From NCBI RefSeq assembly GCF_014647475.1, contig NZ_BMPG01000004.1:173092-237091 (forward strand): DNA of 64,000 nucleotides. Direction: 5' to 3'. The first letter of the stretch is position 1, and each line of letters begins with the position of its first letter. The notes below the pieces were generated by a model that did no database searches, had not been told where the DNA came from, and saw only the letters and a list, made by a program, of their open reading frames with translations. The position numbers were made by a program, and so were the translations under genes. The stretch comes from Halocalculus aciditolerans. GTDB taxonomy: Archaea; Halobacteriota; Halobacteria; Halobacteriales; Halobacteriaceae. This document shows, one piece after another, positions 17,042-25,260 of the stretch.

Positions 17042-18247
17042 TCAGCGCTCGGAGCTGACGGCGACGCAGGCGAGGCCGAGGAGGAGGGCGATTGCGGCGG
17101 TGGCGAGGAGGACGGCGCGGACGGCAGTGCCGTCGCCGACGCTGGGTTGGAGGGCGGCGATGGCGACGCCGGCGGCGATGGGCGTCACCGTGCTCGCGAG
17201 GCGGCCGAGGGATTCGCCGAGGCTGACGAGGCCGCCGCGAGCCGTGTCGGAGAGGCCGGTGATTTCGCTGCGGTAGAGGGTGATGGCGCTGCCGAAGCCG
17301 ACGCCGACGAGGAGCGCGCCGACGCCGGCGACGAGCACGGAGGGGGCGAGCGCGAAGACGGCGACGCCGAGGGCGAAGAGGGCGAGGAGGCCGGCGAGGA
17401 GGCGGTCGCGGGGGACGGCGGCGGTGAGGCGGCCGAGCTGGGTGCCGGTGACGGCGGAGGCGACGCTGGCGACGCCGAGGACCGCGCCGGCCGCGCCGGG
17501 GGAGGCGTCGAGGAGGGTGACGACGACGACCGAGTTGTAGGTGATGAAGGCGAACCAGAGGACGGTGGGGGTGGCGCGGCCGACGAGGGTGGCGAGGACG
17601 CGGGGTCGGCGGGCGAGCGCGAGGAGCTCGCGGGTGGACGCGCTCTCGCCGCCGCCGGCGCGTTCGGGTTCTTCGAACCAGATGGCGACGACGAGCGCGG
17701 TCGGGAGGGCGAGCGCGTAGATGTAGAAGGGCGCGTACCAGGCGACGGCGACGAGCGCGCCGGCCACGGGCGGGACGGCGGCGAGGGCGACGGAGACGGT
17801 CGTGAAGCGGAGGCCCTGGGCCGCGGCTTCGCGCTTGCCGACGTAGAGGTCGCCGACGGCGGAGATGAGTGGCGGGGCGATGCCGGTGTAGCCGACGCCC
17901 TGGAGGAAGCGGAGCGCGAGAATCGCGGTAAAGGAGGAGGTGAGGGGGACGGCGAGGCCGGCGAGGCCGAAGAGCGCGAGGCCGCCGGCGAGGACGGGTT
18001 TCCTCCCCACGCGGTCGGAGAGCGCGCCGACGACGGGGATGAGGACGATGGCGGGCGCGGTGTAGGCGGCCATGAGGAGGCCGATTCGCGCGGAGTCGAC
18101 GCCGAGCGGGCCGGTGAGCGAGGCGAGGATGGGCGAGACGACGGCCGCGCCGAGCGGGGAGCTGACGCTGCCGAGGAGGAGAATGGCGAACTGGCGGTCG
18201 GCGAGGAGGTCGGCGTCCTCGCCGAGCGCGGATTCGAGGAGTCCCAC
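17042..18247 (-). CDS. MFS transporter
   Basis: A 401-residue, 12-helix major facilitator protein. Helix 1 and the first loop contain VVSPILASLTGPLGVDSARIG; the motif A region is GALSDRVGRKPVLAGG; motif C is VPPVAGALVAV in helix 5. A charged loop (FEEPERAGGGESASTRELL) separates the halves. It is not the same subgroup as the carrier at 10663-11862: that one begins with a VVDP motif. The substrate is unknown. Hairpin locus 5 lies just upstream of the start. Confidence 0.9.
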   Translation of the reverse strand: MGLLESALGEDADLLADRQFAILLLGSVSSPLGAAVVSPILASLTGPLGVDSARIGLLMAAYTAPAIVLIPVVGALSDRVGRKPVLAGGLALFGLAGLAVPLTSSFTAILALRFLQGVGYTGIAPPLISAVGDLYVGKREAAAQGLRFTTVSVALAAVPPVAGALVAVAWYAPFYIYALALPTALVVAIWFEEPERAGGGESASTRELLALARRPRVLATLVGRATPTVLWFAFITYNSVVVVTLLDASPGAAGAVLGVASVASAVTGTQLGRLTAAVPRDRLLAGLLALFALGVAVFALAPSVLVAGVGALLVGVGFGSAITLYRSEITGLSDTARGGLVSLGESLGRLASTVTPIAAGVAIAALQPSVGDGTAVRAVLLATAAIALLLGLACVAVSSER

Positions 18248-18294
18248 GCGAACACGAAGAACGAGGGGGCGTTTCAGTGAGTCGGTACCGGTAC

Positions 18295-18345
18295 GCCTCG
18301 GTTCGGCAGACGAGGCGGGACCGGGACGCCTCGGTCGGACGGGCG
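18295..18345 (+). repeat. Paired GTTCGNCAGA hairpins, locus 5
   Basis: Unit 1 is a perfect GCCTCG (18295-18300), loop GTTCGGCAGA, CGAGGC (18311-18316). Unit 2, 33 bp on, is degenerate: CCTCG (18329-18333), shortened loop GTCGGA, CGGG. The phrase GGTACGCCT/GGGACGCCT precedes both. It lies upstream of the MFS gene and downstream of the small membrane-protein gene, both on the minus strand. Confidence 0.7.
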
Positions 18346-18401
18346 AGAGAGAGCGGCCGGGAGACGGAGGTGGGAGAGGTGGCGAGGGTGGCGGGGGTGG
18401 G

Positions 18402-18674
18402 TCAGGCGGTGACGCAGACGTCGACGACGGGGAGGCAGACGCGGCGGGCGCGGCCGGTGCGGCGGCGGGCGGCGAGGCGGCGGAGGGCGCGTCGGCCGGC
18501 GAGGCCGGCGGCGACGAGGGCGAGCGTGGCGAGGACGGGGCCGGGGGCGCTGGCGACGAGGAGGGCGAGCGCGAGGAGGCCGAGGAAGATGGCGCTCGCG
18601 ACGACCGTCTCGCCGAGCGTGCCCGGTGTGCGGTGCACCGCGGTCGTGGTGTCGGCGTGTCGGGTTGGTCTCAT
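18402..18674 (-). CDS. Small membrane protein of unknown function
   Basis: A 90-residue protein from ATG 18674 (MRPTRHADTTTAV). One or two hydrophobic helices (VVASAIFLGLLALALLVASA, VLATLALVAAGLAG) are followed by an arginine-rich patch (RRALRRLAARRRTGRARR) and a hydrophobic tail with VCLPVVDVCV. The frame could partly be compositional, since other frames are open here, but the transmembrane pattern and AT-rich upstream region (about 18700-18730) favour a real gene. No family is recognised. Confidence 0.5.
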   Translation of the reverse strand: MRPTRHADTTTAVHRTPGTLGETVVASAIFLGLLALALLVASAPGPVLATLALVAAGLAGRRALRRLAARRRTGRARRVCLPVVDVCVTA

Positions 18675-18799
18675 ACAGGTAGAGGATGGACGCACACCGG
18701 CATAAGTATAATCTGAACGTTATTTCTGTAAGGGGGCGTACTGAAATCCGCTTCACCAGTAGCAAGTACGTTTTTCCCGCCGCCGTCCCTGGCTTCGGT

Positions 18800-19723
18800 A
18801 TGGATCACCGAGCGCTGTTGTTGCTCCGCGCCGCCCGGGAGACGGGCGTTATCGAGGCCTGCGTCACGAACGCCGAGACCGTCGAGGAAGTCGCCGAGGA
18901 GGCGGACGTGACGGAGCGCGCCGCCCGCATCAGCGTCGACGCGCTCGTCGACCTCGGCTTCCTCGAACGCATGGGTTCGGGCTTCGAGCCGACGAACAAG
19001 ATGCTCGGATTCATCACGAAGACGGACGTGCGCTCCATCGGCCGCCTGCCGCACGAGCTCGACTGCCTCGACCGCTGGCTCGACCTCCCGGAGACGATGC
19101 GGACGGGGGAGCCACCGGAGAAGCCCGCGAACTGGACGCGGAACGCGCTCGGCGCGATGGCCGCCGTCGACGAATCCACCGTGCGCGCGTTCGTCACCGC
19201 CGCCATCCACGAGAAGCCGGACGCGGAGACGGTCGTCGACGTCGGCGGCGGCCCCGGGCTGTTCGCCCGCGAGTTCGCGCGCCGCGGCTACGACGTCACC
19301 GTCGTCGACACCCCCGACGTCATCGAGGCGGACGAACCGCTCCTCGAACACGAACCCGTCTCGCTCCGCGGAGCCGACGTCACCGAGGAGCTCCCCGGCC
19401 AGTACGACCTCGTGTTCTGCTCGCGGCTCGCACACACCCTGAGTCCCGAGGAGAACCGGGCCTTCATGCGGAACGCCCTCGACGCGCTCGAGCCCGGCGG
19501 GACGCTCGTCCACATCGACCAGCTCCGAGACCGCGCGGACGGCGCGGCGATGCTCGCCGCCCACATGCTCGCGCAGACCGACGGCGGCGAGACGTACACC
19601 GAAGCCGAGTTCGGCGAGTGGTTCGGCGACGCCGGCTTCCACCACCCGCGCGTCGAGGACGTTCCCGGGACGGACTACCAGCTCGTCGCGGGAGACAAAC
19701 GTGATTCGAGCGAGGGAGCGTAG
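18800..19723 (+). CDS. SAM-dependent methyltransferase with N-terminal winged helix (O-methyltransferase type)
   Basis: A 307-residue protein from ATG 18800 (MDHRALLLLRAARETGV). The first 80 residues form a winged helix-like dimerisation domain (VEEVAEEADVTERAARI, LVDLGFLERMG). The Rossmann domain has motif I VVDVGGGPGLFAREF, then VTVVDTPDVIEA and LEPGGTLVHIDQLRD. This matches plant-type/acetylserotonin O-methyltransferase architecture; the substrate is unknown. The final residues (KRDSSEGA) are encoded inside a palindromic repeat that contains the stop codon, so the natural C-terminus has probably been rewritten. Confidence 0.85.
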   Translation: MDHRALLLLRAARETGVIEACVTNAETVEEVAEEADVTERAARISVDALVDLGFLERMGSGFEPTNKMLGFITKTDVRSIGRLPHELDCLDRWLDLPETMRTGEPPEKPANWTRNALGAMAAVDESTVRAFVTAAIHEKPDAETVVDVGGGPGLFAREFARRGYDVTVVDTPDVIEADEPLLEHEPVSLRGADVTEELPGQYDLVFCSRLAHTLSPEENRAFMRNALDALEPGGTLVHIDQLRDRADGAAMLAAHMLAQTDGGETYTEAEFGEWFGDAGFHHPRVEDVPGTDYQLVAGDKRDSSEGA

Positions 19724-19742
19724 CGACCGAGCGAGAATCACG
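19700..19742. repeat. GAGCGAGC-core palindrome overlapping a stop codon
   Basis: Arms CGTGATTC (19700-19707) and GAATCACG (19735-19742) flank a core rich in GCGAGGGAGCG and GACCGAGCGA. The TAG stop of the methyltransferase gene (19721-19723) lies in the core. Confidence 0.7.
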
Positions 19743-20150
19743 ATAAGTCGAGCGGGAGCGACCAGCGTTCGCGTGAGCGGAGCGAACGCGAGCAAGGAGG
19801 AGCTTGCTCCGACTGAGGGAGCGACACGCGAGACAAACGCGGCTCGGAGCGAACGCGGTTCGGAGCGAGCAGGGCGGGACCGAAGGTCCCGCTTGCCGTA
19901 CGGGCGACTCGTGGGTCGCCCGTACAACGAAGCGAGTGAGAACCGCGGAGTAGCGAGCGGGGAGGAACGACCCGCGAGCAGGGAGCGTAGCGACCGAGCG
20001 TGAATCGTGGAAACGCGAACGCTGAGGCGAGCCGAGCAGACGCGGGGTTTTCGCGGGCGTCGCAGTGGCTCCGCGAGAGTGTCGGTCGTCGCGTGTTTCG
20101 CCGCCGGCCGCTTCCAGTGGGTTTTACGCGGTGACGGACGATTCTCGGGT
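19743..20150. repeat. Mosaic of short hairpins between the methyltransferase and the aminopeptidase
   Basis: The spacer is built of perfect short hairpins: GAGCAAG/CTTGCTC with a GAGGA-type loop, GCGGGACC-GAA-GGTCCCGC, GTACGGGCGAC/GTCGCCCGTAC, and a wide CGCGGTTC/GAACCGCG pair. GAGCGAGC-type words fill the rest. Reading frames here are long only because the repeats lack stops; none has haloarchaeal amino-acid composition. Confidence 0.6.
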
Positions 20151-21242
20151 ATGGACGACCGTGTTCGCGAGCACGCGGAGGTACTGGTGGAGTGGAGCGC
20201 GCGGATCGAGCGGGGCGACGACGTCGTCGTGTCGGTGGCGGAGGGCGCACACGACCTCGGCGTGGCGGTGGCGGAAGCTCTGGGGGAGCGCGGCGCGAAC
20301 GTGGTGACGCTCTACGGGAGCGACGAAGTCTCGCGCGCGTACCTGAACGCGCACGACGGCGACTTCGACGAGTCCCCGGAGTACGAGCGCGCGCTCTTCG
20401 AGAACGCGGACAGCGTGCTCCGCCTCGGCGGCGGGCGGAACACGGCGGCGGACGCGGACGTGCCGAGCGAGCGCCGGCAGGCGTACTCGAAGGCCCGCGA
20501 GGACGTCCGGGAGGCGCGCATGGCGACGGATTGGGTTTCTACCGTACATCCGACGCGCTCGCTCGCCCAGCAGGCCGGGATGAGCTACGAGGAGTACGAG
20601 GATTTCGTCTACGACGCCGTGCTGCGGGACTGGAGCGAACTCGCGGAGCGGATGGCGAAAGTCAAAGACCGCCTCGACGAGACGGACGAAGTCCGGCTCG
20701 TGAAGGAGGACACGGACCTGACGATGCGGGTCGACGGCCGCGTGAGCGTGAACTCCTGTGCGTCCGTCGCGTACGACTCGCACAACCTCCCGTCCGGCGA
20801 GGTCTTCACTGCGCCCTACGCGACCGAGGGCGAGGTCTTCTTCGACGTCCCGATGACCATCAACGGCCGGCGCGTCCGCGACGTCCGCCTCACCTTCGAG
20901 GGAGGAGAGGTCGTCGACTGGTCGGCGGCACAGGGCGAGGCCGCCATCACCGAGACCGTCGAGACCGACGACGGCGCGAAGAGATTAGGAGAGCTCGGCA
21001 TCGGGATGAACCGCGGCATCGACCGCTTTACTGATAGCATCCTCTTCGACGAGAAGATGGGCGACACCGTCCACCTCGCGCTCGGCCGTGCGTACACCTC
21101 CAACTTCCCGGAGGGGAGCGAGGGCGAGGCGAACGACTCCGCCGTCCACGTCGACATGATCACCGACATGAGCGAGGACTCCCGGATGCTCTTCGACGGC
21201 GACGTCGTCCAAGAGGACGGGAAGTTCTGGTTCGAAGAATAG
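20151..21242 (+). CDS. M29-family aminopeptidase, long form
   Basis: A 363-residue protein from ATG 20151 (MDDRVREHAEVLVEWSARIE), the first start beyond the repeat array. M29 features are VVSVAEGAHDLGVAVAEAL, the central STVHPTRSLAQQAGMSYEEY, NLPSGEVFTAPYA (metal-ligand Glu), GELGIGMN, ILFDEKMGDTVHLALG (Glu and His) and SAVHVDMITDM (His and Asp). It is a cytoplasmic dimetal exopeptidase by family. It is more typical of the family than its short paralogue at 13361-14305. The stop codon overlaps the first base of a repeat palindrome. Confidence 0.9.
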   Translation: MDDRVREHAEVLVEWSARIERGDDVVVSVAEGAHDLGVAVAEALGERGANVVTLYGSDEVSRAYLNAHDGDFDESPEYERALFENADSVLRLGGGRNTAADADVPSERRQAYSKAREDVREARMATDWVSTVHPTRSLAQQAGMSYEEYEDFVYDAVLRDWSELAERMAKVKDRLDETDEVRLVKEDTDLTMRVDGRVSVNSCASVAYDSHNLPSGEVFTAPYATEGEVFFDVPMTINGRRVRDVRLTFEGGEVVDWSAAQGEAAITETVETDDGAKRLGELGIGMNRGIDRFTDSILFDEKMGDTVHLALGRAYTSNFPEGSEGEANDSAVHVDMITDMSEDSRMLFDGDVVQEDGKFWFEE

Positions 21243-21283
21243 GAGATTCGGAGCGAGCGCCGAAAGCGCGAGCGAGAATCTCC
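21242..21283. repeat. GAGCGAGC-core palindrome at the aminopeptidase stop codon
   Basis: Arms GGAGATTC (21242-21249) and GAATCTCC (21276-21283) surround GGAGCGAGCGCC-GAAA-GCGCGAGCGA. The first base of the arm is the last base of the TAG stop. The arms differ from the other family members yet pair perfectly. Confidence 0.7.
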
Positions 21284-21891
21284 AGAATCCGAGCGGGGAG
21301 GAACGACCCGCGAGGAATAGGTTACGCCGAGCACGGTCGGAACAAGTTCCTCCCTGCTCGCACTCACTCCGTTCGCGCGAACGAAACGAGGCGTAACCGA
21401 ATAGCCGAACGGGGAGGAGCGACCCGTGAGGCAGGACTAGGAGATTCGGAGCGGCTGAGCGAAGCGAGGGAGCGAGAATCTCCGGAGTCCGAGCGGGGAG
21501 CAGGCGGAACCTCCGGTTCCGCCGAACGAGCGAGCGGCGGTCGCCGTGAGCGAGAGTGATCCGTGAGGCAGCGGAGGCGGTTCAGAGCGACCGAGCGATG
21601 CGTTCGACGTCGGTCTGGAACAGTTACGGTGTCGACGTCGACGGGTGTTGGATGGCCCGGTGGCTACGGGATGTTGAGTGCGCGGAAGGTGAGGGTGGGT
21701 GATGGCGTGTGTTCCGTCGGCGTCGGTTCTCCGTGCGACGACGACGTTCGCCCGGAGCGCCGTCGACGGAATCTATCACCGAATCTCCCGCGTGAGAGTC
21801 ATCCGACGCCTCCTCGTCGGAGGCAGTTATTCGTTCGTCGCTCGGTACAAAGGGGGTTTTGGCCCGGAGAGTACCATAGCGTCCTGATAGG
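21284..21891. repeat. Repeat mosaic and 3' spacer, no supported gene
   Basis: Holds GGTTACGCC (21320-21328) pairing with GGCGTAACC (21390-21398), a second GGAGATTC/GAATCTCC palindrome (21440-21483) and GGCGGAACC-TCC-GGTTCCGCC (21503-21523). A 37-bp stretch at 21329-21365 recurs with one change at 30404-30440. From 21590 to 21891 the repeats end. A 61-residue frame from 21702 encodes a basic peptide atypical of this genome and is not accepted. Confidence 0.55.
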
Positions 21892-22857
21892 TCAGGTACG
21901 GGTGTCGCCGGGGTAGCAGTCGAAGTCGGCGGTCTCGCAGTCACCCTGGTGGGTCTCGATTTGGATGGTGGCGTGGCCGATGCCGTGGTCGTCGCCGAGG
22001 ACGCGGCGGCAGCGGTCGAGGACGGCGTCGCGGTCGGCGTCGTCGGTGACGACGACGTGGGCGCTGCAGGCGACGCTGCGGCTGGTGAGCGCCCAGACGT
22101 GGACGTCGTGGACGCCGGTGACGCCGTCGATGCCGCGGAGGGAGTCGGTGACGACGTCGACGTCGACGCCGGGCGGCGTGCCCTGGAGGAGGATGTTGAC
22201 GCTCTCGGCGAGGAGGTCTTTGGCGGAGTAGAGGACGAGCGCGGCGATGACGAGGCTGAAGAGCGGGTCGAGGACGCGGAGGTCCGTGAAGTAGAGGGCG
22301 ACCCCGAGGGCGACGGCGGCGACGCTCCCGGCGGCGTCAGCGAGGAGGTGGAGGTACGCGCCCCGGATGTTGAGGTTCTCGCGGCCGCCGTGGAGGACGT
22401 ACGCGCCGGCGAGGTTCGCGGCGAGGCCGACGACGCCGACGACGATGGTCGGGACGGCCTTGACGGGCTGGGGGTTCTGGAAGCGGACGACAGCCTCGTA
22501 GGCGATGTAGGCGACGATGACGACGAGGAAGACGCCGTTGGCGAGCGCGGCGAGGATTTCGGCGCGCTGGTAGCCGTAGGTGCGTTTCTCGTCGGCGGCG
22601 AGCGTCGCGATCCACGCGGCGAGGAGGGCGAGGAGGAGGCTCGCGGAGTCCGTGAGCATGTGCGCGGCGTCCGCGAGGAGCGTGAGCGAGTTCGCGTAGA
22701 GCGCGCCGACGACTTCGACGACGAAGAACACGGTGTTGATGACGAGCGCGAGCTTCAGCGCGCGCTGGCTGCCGGTCGCGTCGCCGCGGTCGTGGCCGTG
22801 GCCGTGACCATGATCGTGGTCGTGGCCGTCGGCGTCGCCGTGGCTGTCGTCGGTCAT
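21892..22857 (-). CDS. Cation diffusion facilitator (CzcD/ZnT-like) metal exporter
   Basis: A 321-residue protein. The first 28 residues are a His/Asp-rich metal-binding arm (HDHDHGHGHGHDRGD). Six transmembrane helices follow; helix 2 has LADAAHMLTDS and helix 5 LHLLADAAGSVAAV, the paired His/Asp transport sites of zinc/cobalt CDF proteins. The C-terminal cytoplasmic domain (VTGVHDVHVWALTSRSVACSAHVVV) is the regulatory metallo-chaperone-like fold. It exports Zn2+, Co2+ or Cd2+ in exchange for protons. It is transcribed divergently from nothing obvious; RNase P RNA lies upstream on the same strand. Confidence 0.95.
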   Translation of the reverse strand: MTDDSHGDADGHDHDHGHGHGHDRGDATGSQRALKLALVINTVFFVVEVVGALYANSLTLLADAAHMLTDSASLLLALLAAWIATLAADEKRTYGYQRAEILAALANGVFLVVIVAYIAYEAVVRFQNPQPVKAVPTIVVGVVGLAANLAGAYVLHGGRENLNIRGAYLHLLADAAGSVAAVALGVALYFTDLRVLDPLFSLVIAALVLYSAKDLLAESVNILLQGTPPGVDVDVVTDSLRGIDGVTGVHDVHVWALTSRSVACSAHVVVTDDADRDAVLDRCRRVLGDDHGIGHATIQIETHQGDCETADFDCYPGDTRT

Positions 22858-22960
22858 CGAGTTGTCGGGTGGAGTCGACGCTGAAGTATTAATCCCGCTA
22901 TCAGTGACCCGGGGTCGCCTAGCAGCTCCTAGTAATCGTTCGGGCTTGGGTTATTAAGAC

Positions 22961-23296
22961 GGGCTGAGGGGAGTAAGCCCCCTTCTGTTCGGTCCGGCAT
23001 TCGGCTGAGCGCCCACGCGCGCCCCGAAAACGGGGTGGCCGAGCTACCTTCGCGCGCGGGCTTGCACCGGCGGGGATTGGCCGTTCCATCGATCCCTCCC
23101 CGTTCAACCTAAGCGGGTTAGCTCCCTTCCCTCGCGGGTCGGTTCGCGCGCGTCATCGGTCGGAGGAGGACGTGTCGTCTCTGTTCCAGTGCCGGTCGTC
23201 TCCGGCCCCGGACTTGCGTCCGGTCGCCTGCTCGGCGGGTGGGGGGACTTTCCTCGCGTGCCGCTGTGGGCCGCGGTGGCCGGACTCCCTCTGCCG
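22961..23296 (-). ncRNA. rnpB: RNase P RNA (archaeal type A)
   Basis: Read on the minus strand, this segment has the universal RNase P signatures in order: GAGGAAAGTCC (CR-I, plus-strand 23245-23255), CACTGGAACAGAGACGAC (CR-II/III region), GAAGGTAGCTCGGCC, and ACAGAAGGGGGCTTACTC (CR-V). Helix P1 forms between GGCAGAGGGAGT at the 5' end and ACTCCCCTCAGCC at the 3' end, which sets the boundaries to within a few bases. It processes the 5' ends of pre-tRNAs. Length is about 336 nt, towards the short side for a haloarchaeon. Confidence 0.93.
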
Positions 23297-23317
23297 ACTG
23301 GACGTAGGCCGTGAGCG

Positions 23318-23327
23318 CCGATAAGGG
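23318..23327 (-). promoter_or_regulatory. Probable promoter of RNase P RNA
   Basis: On the minus strand CCCTTATCGG is the only AT-rich block in the spacer and lies about 25-28 bp before the inferred RNA 5' end at 23296. Confidence 0.4.
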
Positions 23328-23405
23328 TTCGGTCGCGAGGACTGTCATGGTCTTTCGGACAGAAGGGAAGAATTGAAGTTTCCACGCATAGTATTTATGG
23401 CCGAA

Positions 23406-24032
23406 ATGTCCGAAGCGCAGTCGGTACACCTTTCCTTCGAAGACGGCGCTCGGGCGGTCGAACTGGCACGCGACTCGGTGGAGGCTTTCGTAAAGAACGG
23501 CCAGCGAGAGCATCCGGGGAGCATGCGTGACTCCTTCTATCACCGAACAGGCGCGTTCGTCCGACTCGAATCAACACGTGGCATGGGGCGACTCCGGGGC
23601 TGCGCTGGCGCGCAGGAGACCGCGAGCGAACTGGGGAGCGGAAACCAACAGTTGGGACACGCAATCGTCGAAGCCGCCATCAAGGCGGCGTCGGACGCGT
23701 CCTGCGGGTCGGAGGTCGAACCCGCCGAACTCTCGAACCTCCGCGTCTCCGTCTGCACCGTCTCGAACCTCCTTCTCACCGACGACCCCGTCGACGACCT
23801 CGAACTCGGTACGCACGGTATCGCCATCGACGGTCGCGGGAAGCACGGCTGGATGTACCCGACGATTCCCGTCGAGCAGAACTGGAGCGTCTTCGAGTAT
23901 CTCGACCGAACGTGCCGGAAAGCCGACCTCCCGAACGGCGCGTGGGAGGACGACGACGTCATGGTCACGCTCTTCGAAGGACAGGTGTTCGCCGAGACGG
24001 AGCCGGAAGGCGACGTCGAGGAACTGAACTAA
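23406..24032 (+). CDS. AMMECR1 family protein
   Basis: A 208-residue protein. Family segments are GAFVRLESTRGMGRLRGCAG (the LRGCIG-type signature), IVEAAIKAASD, LRVSVCTVSNL, GTHGIAIDGRGKHGWMYPTIP and VFEYLDRTCRKADLP. The AMMECR1 fold is widespread in archaea, sometimes fused or linked to MEMO proteins; its biochemical role is not settled. ATG 23397 (adding MAE) is an alternative start in the same frame. Its TAA abuts the stop codon of the convergent phosphoribosyltransferase gene with no gap. Confidence 0.9.
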   Translation: MSEAQSVHLSFEDGARAVELARDSVEAFVKNGQREHPGSMRDSFYHRTGAFVRLESTRGMGRLRGCAGAQETASELGSGNQQLGHAIVEAAIKAASDASCGSEVEPAELSNLRVSVCTVSNLLLTDDPVDDLELGTHGIAIDGRGKHGWMYPTIPVEQNWSVFEYLDRTCRKADLPNGAWEDDDVMVTLFEGQVFAETEPEGDVEELN

Positions 24033-25211
24033 CTACTCCGCAAAGCCGACTCGCGCTGCGTCTTCTGCGACCGTCGCCGCCGCCTCCTCCAGGTCGAACT
24101 CTCGGACGAGTTCGCCGTCGCGGATGAGCGGCCGGAGGAGTGACTCGCCGTTCGCCGGGCCCTGTCGGCCGGCGAGGCCGACGTGGTGGCCGCCGTCGGG
24201 CGTCCGATACACCGACTTCTTCCCGGAGAGCTTCCCGCGTTTCGCGCAGGGCTCGCCGTCGCGTTCGACGATGTCGAGCGCGAAGTCGAGCGGGTCGGCG
24301 TTGGAGACGTAGCCGCCGACGCCGAACCCCTCGACGGAGGGGGAGAGCGCGCGGAGGTCGTCGGGGCCGAGGCCGCCGGAGACGAAGACGCCGACGTCCT
24401 CGCGGCCGCGGGCGTCGAGCTCCCAGCGGACTTCGCGGACGATGTGCTCGAAGTTCCCGCGGCGGCTCGACGTCGTGTCGAGGCGGACGCTGTCGAGGTT
24501 CTCGCCGAGCGCGTCGACGGCGCGCAGAACCTCGTCCTTCTCGTCGGAGTAGGTGTCACAGAGCGCGACGCGCGGGACGTCCGCGGGGACGGCGTCGTCG
24601 AACGCCCGCCACGCGTCTTCCTGGTGGCCGTTGCCGAAGCATATCATGAGCGCGTGCGGCATCGTGCCGCTCGCGGGGTAGTCGAGGACGTCGCCGGCGG
24701 CGACGTGACTGATGCCGTCGAGGCCGGCGAGGAGGGCGGAGCGTTCGACCATCGCGGCGATGCTGGGGTGGACGTGGCGCGCGCCGAAGCTCAACACCTG
24801 GTCGTCGGGGGCGGCGCGCCGGACCTCGAGCGCGCGCGTCGCACAGCCGCTCGCGTGCGAGAGAAACCCGAGGAGGCTCGTCTCGTACTTCGCGAAATCC
24901 CGATAGTTCCCTTCGATGCGGAGGACGGGGCCGCCGTCGAAGAGCTGGCCTTCGGGGAGGGCGTCGACGTCGATGGGGAGGCCGGCGAGGAGGTGGGCGG
25001 CGTCTTTCACGCCGGCGAAGACGTCGAAGTCGCCGGTGGGGAACTGCTGGCGCGTCACTTCGGCGACGACGCGCGGGTTCACGCCCGCGTGGTCGAGAGT
25101 GGTCTCAGTGCGTTCGAAGTAGGCGTCCGTCGCTCGCCCCGTGCGAATCGCGCTCGGGGGGACGATGTCGAAGTCGGCGTCGCCGTCGGGCGTGCCCGTC
25201 GGGGCGTCCAT
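24033..25211 (-). CDS. Nicotinate phosphoribosyltransferase
   Basis: A 392-residue protein from ATG 25211 (MDAPTGTPDGDADFD). Motifs include AIRTGRATDAYFERTETTL at the N-terminus, LLGFLSHASGCATRALEVRRA, SFGARHVHPSIAAMVERSA (phosphate binding), ALCDTYSDEKDEVLRAV, VRLDTTSSRRGNFEHIVREV, VFVSGGLGPDDLRAL and GVGGYVSNADPLDFALDIVE. It converts nicotinate and PRPP to nicotinate mononucleotide in NAD salvage. A nicotinamidase-like gene lies 1.5 kb away, so the two could act in sequence. Confidence 0.93.
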   Translation of the reverse strand: MDAPTGTPDGDADFDIVPPSAIRTGRATDAYFERTETTLDHAGVNPRVVAEVTRQQFPTGDFDVFAGVKDAAHLLAGLPIDVDALPEGQLFDGGPVLRIEGNYRDFAKYETSLLGFLSHASGCATRALEVRRAAPDDQVLSFGARHVHPSIAAMVERSALLAGLDGISHVAAGDVLDYPASGTMPHALMICFGNGHQEDAWRAFDDAVPADVPRVALCDTYSDEKDEVLRAVDALGENLDSVRLDTTSSRRGNFEHIVREVRWELDARGREDVGVFVSGGLGPDDLRALSPSVEGFGVGGYVSNADPLDFALDIVERDGEPCAKRGKLSGKKSVYRTPDGGHHVGLAGRQGPANGESLLRPLIRDGELVREFDLEEAAATVAEDAARVGFAE

Positions 25212-25260
25212 ACCCGACTCGTCGGCGGGGAGTGCCCTAAAGGCTACGAGGTCCGGGGGG

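Noticed and set aside
19743..20150. Long open frames across the repeat mosaics on both strands
   Set aside because: They arise because GAGCGAGC-type words contain no stops in several frames; the peptides are Arg/Glu/Ser repeats without domains.
21702..21887. 61-codon ORF before the CDF exporter gene
   Set aside because: The peptide is basic and Arg/Ser-rich, opposite to the acidic proteome, and there is no promoter-like element or recognisable domain.
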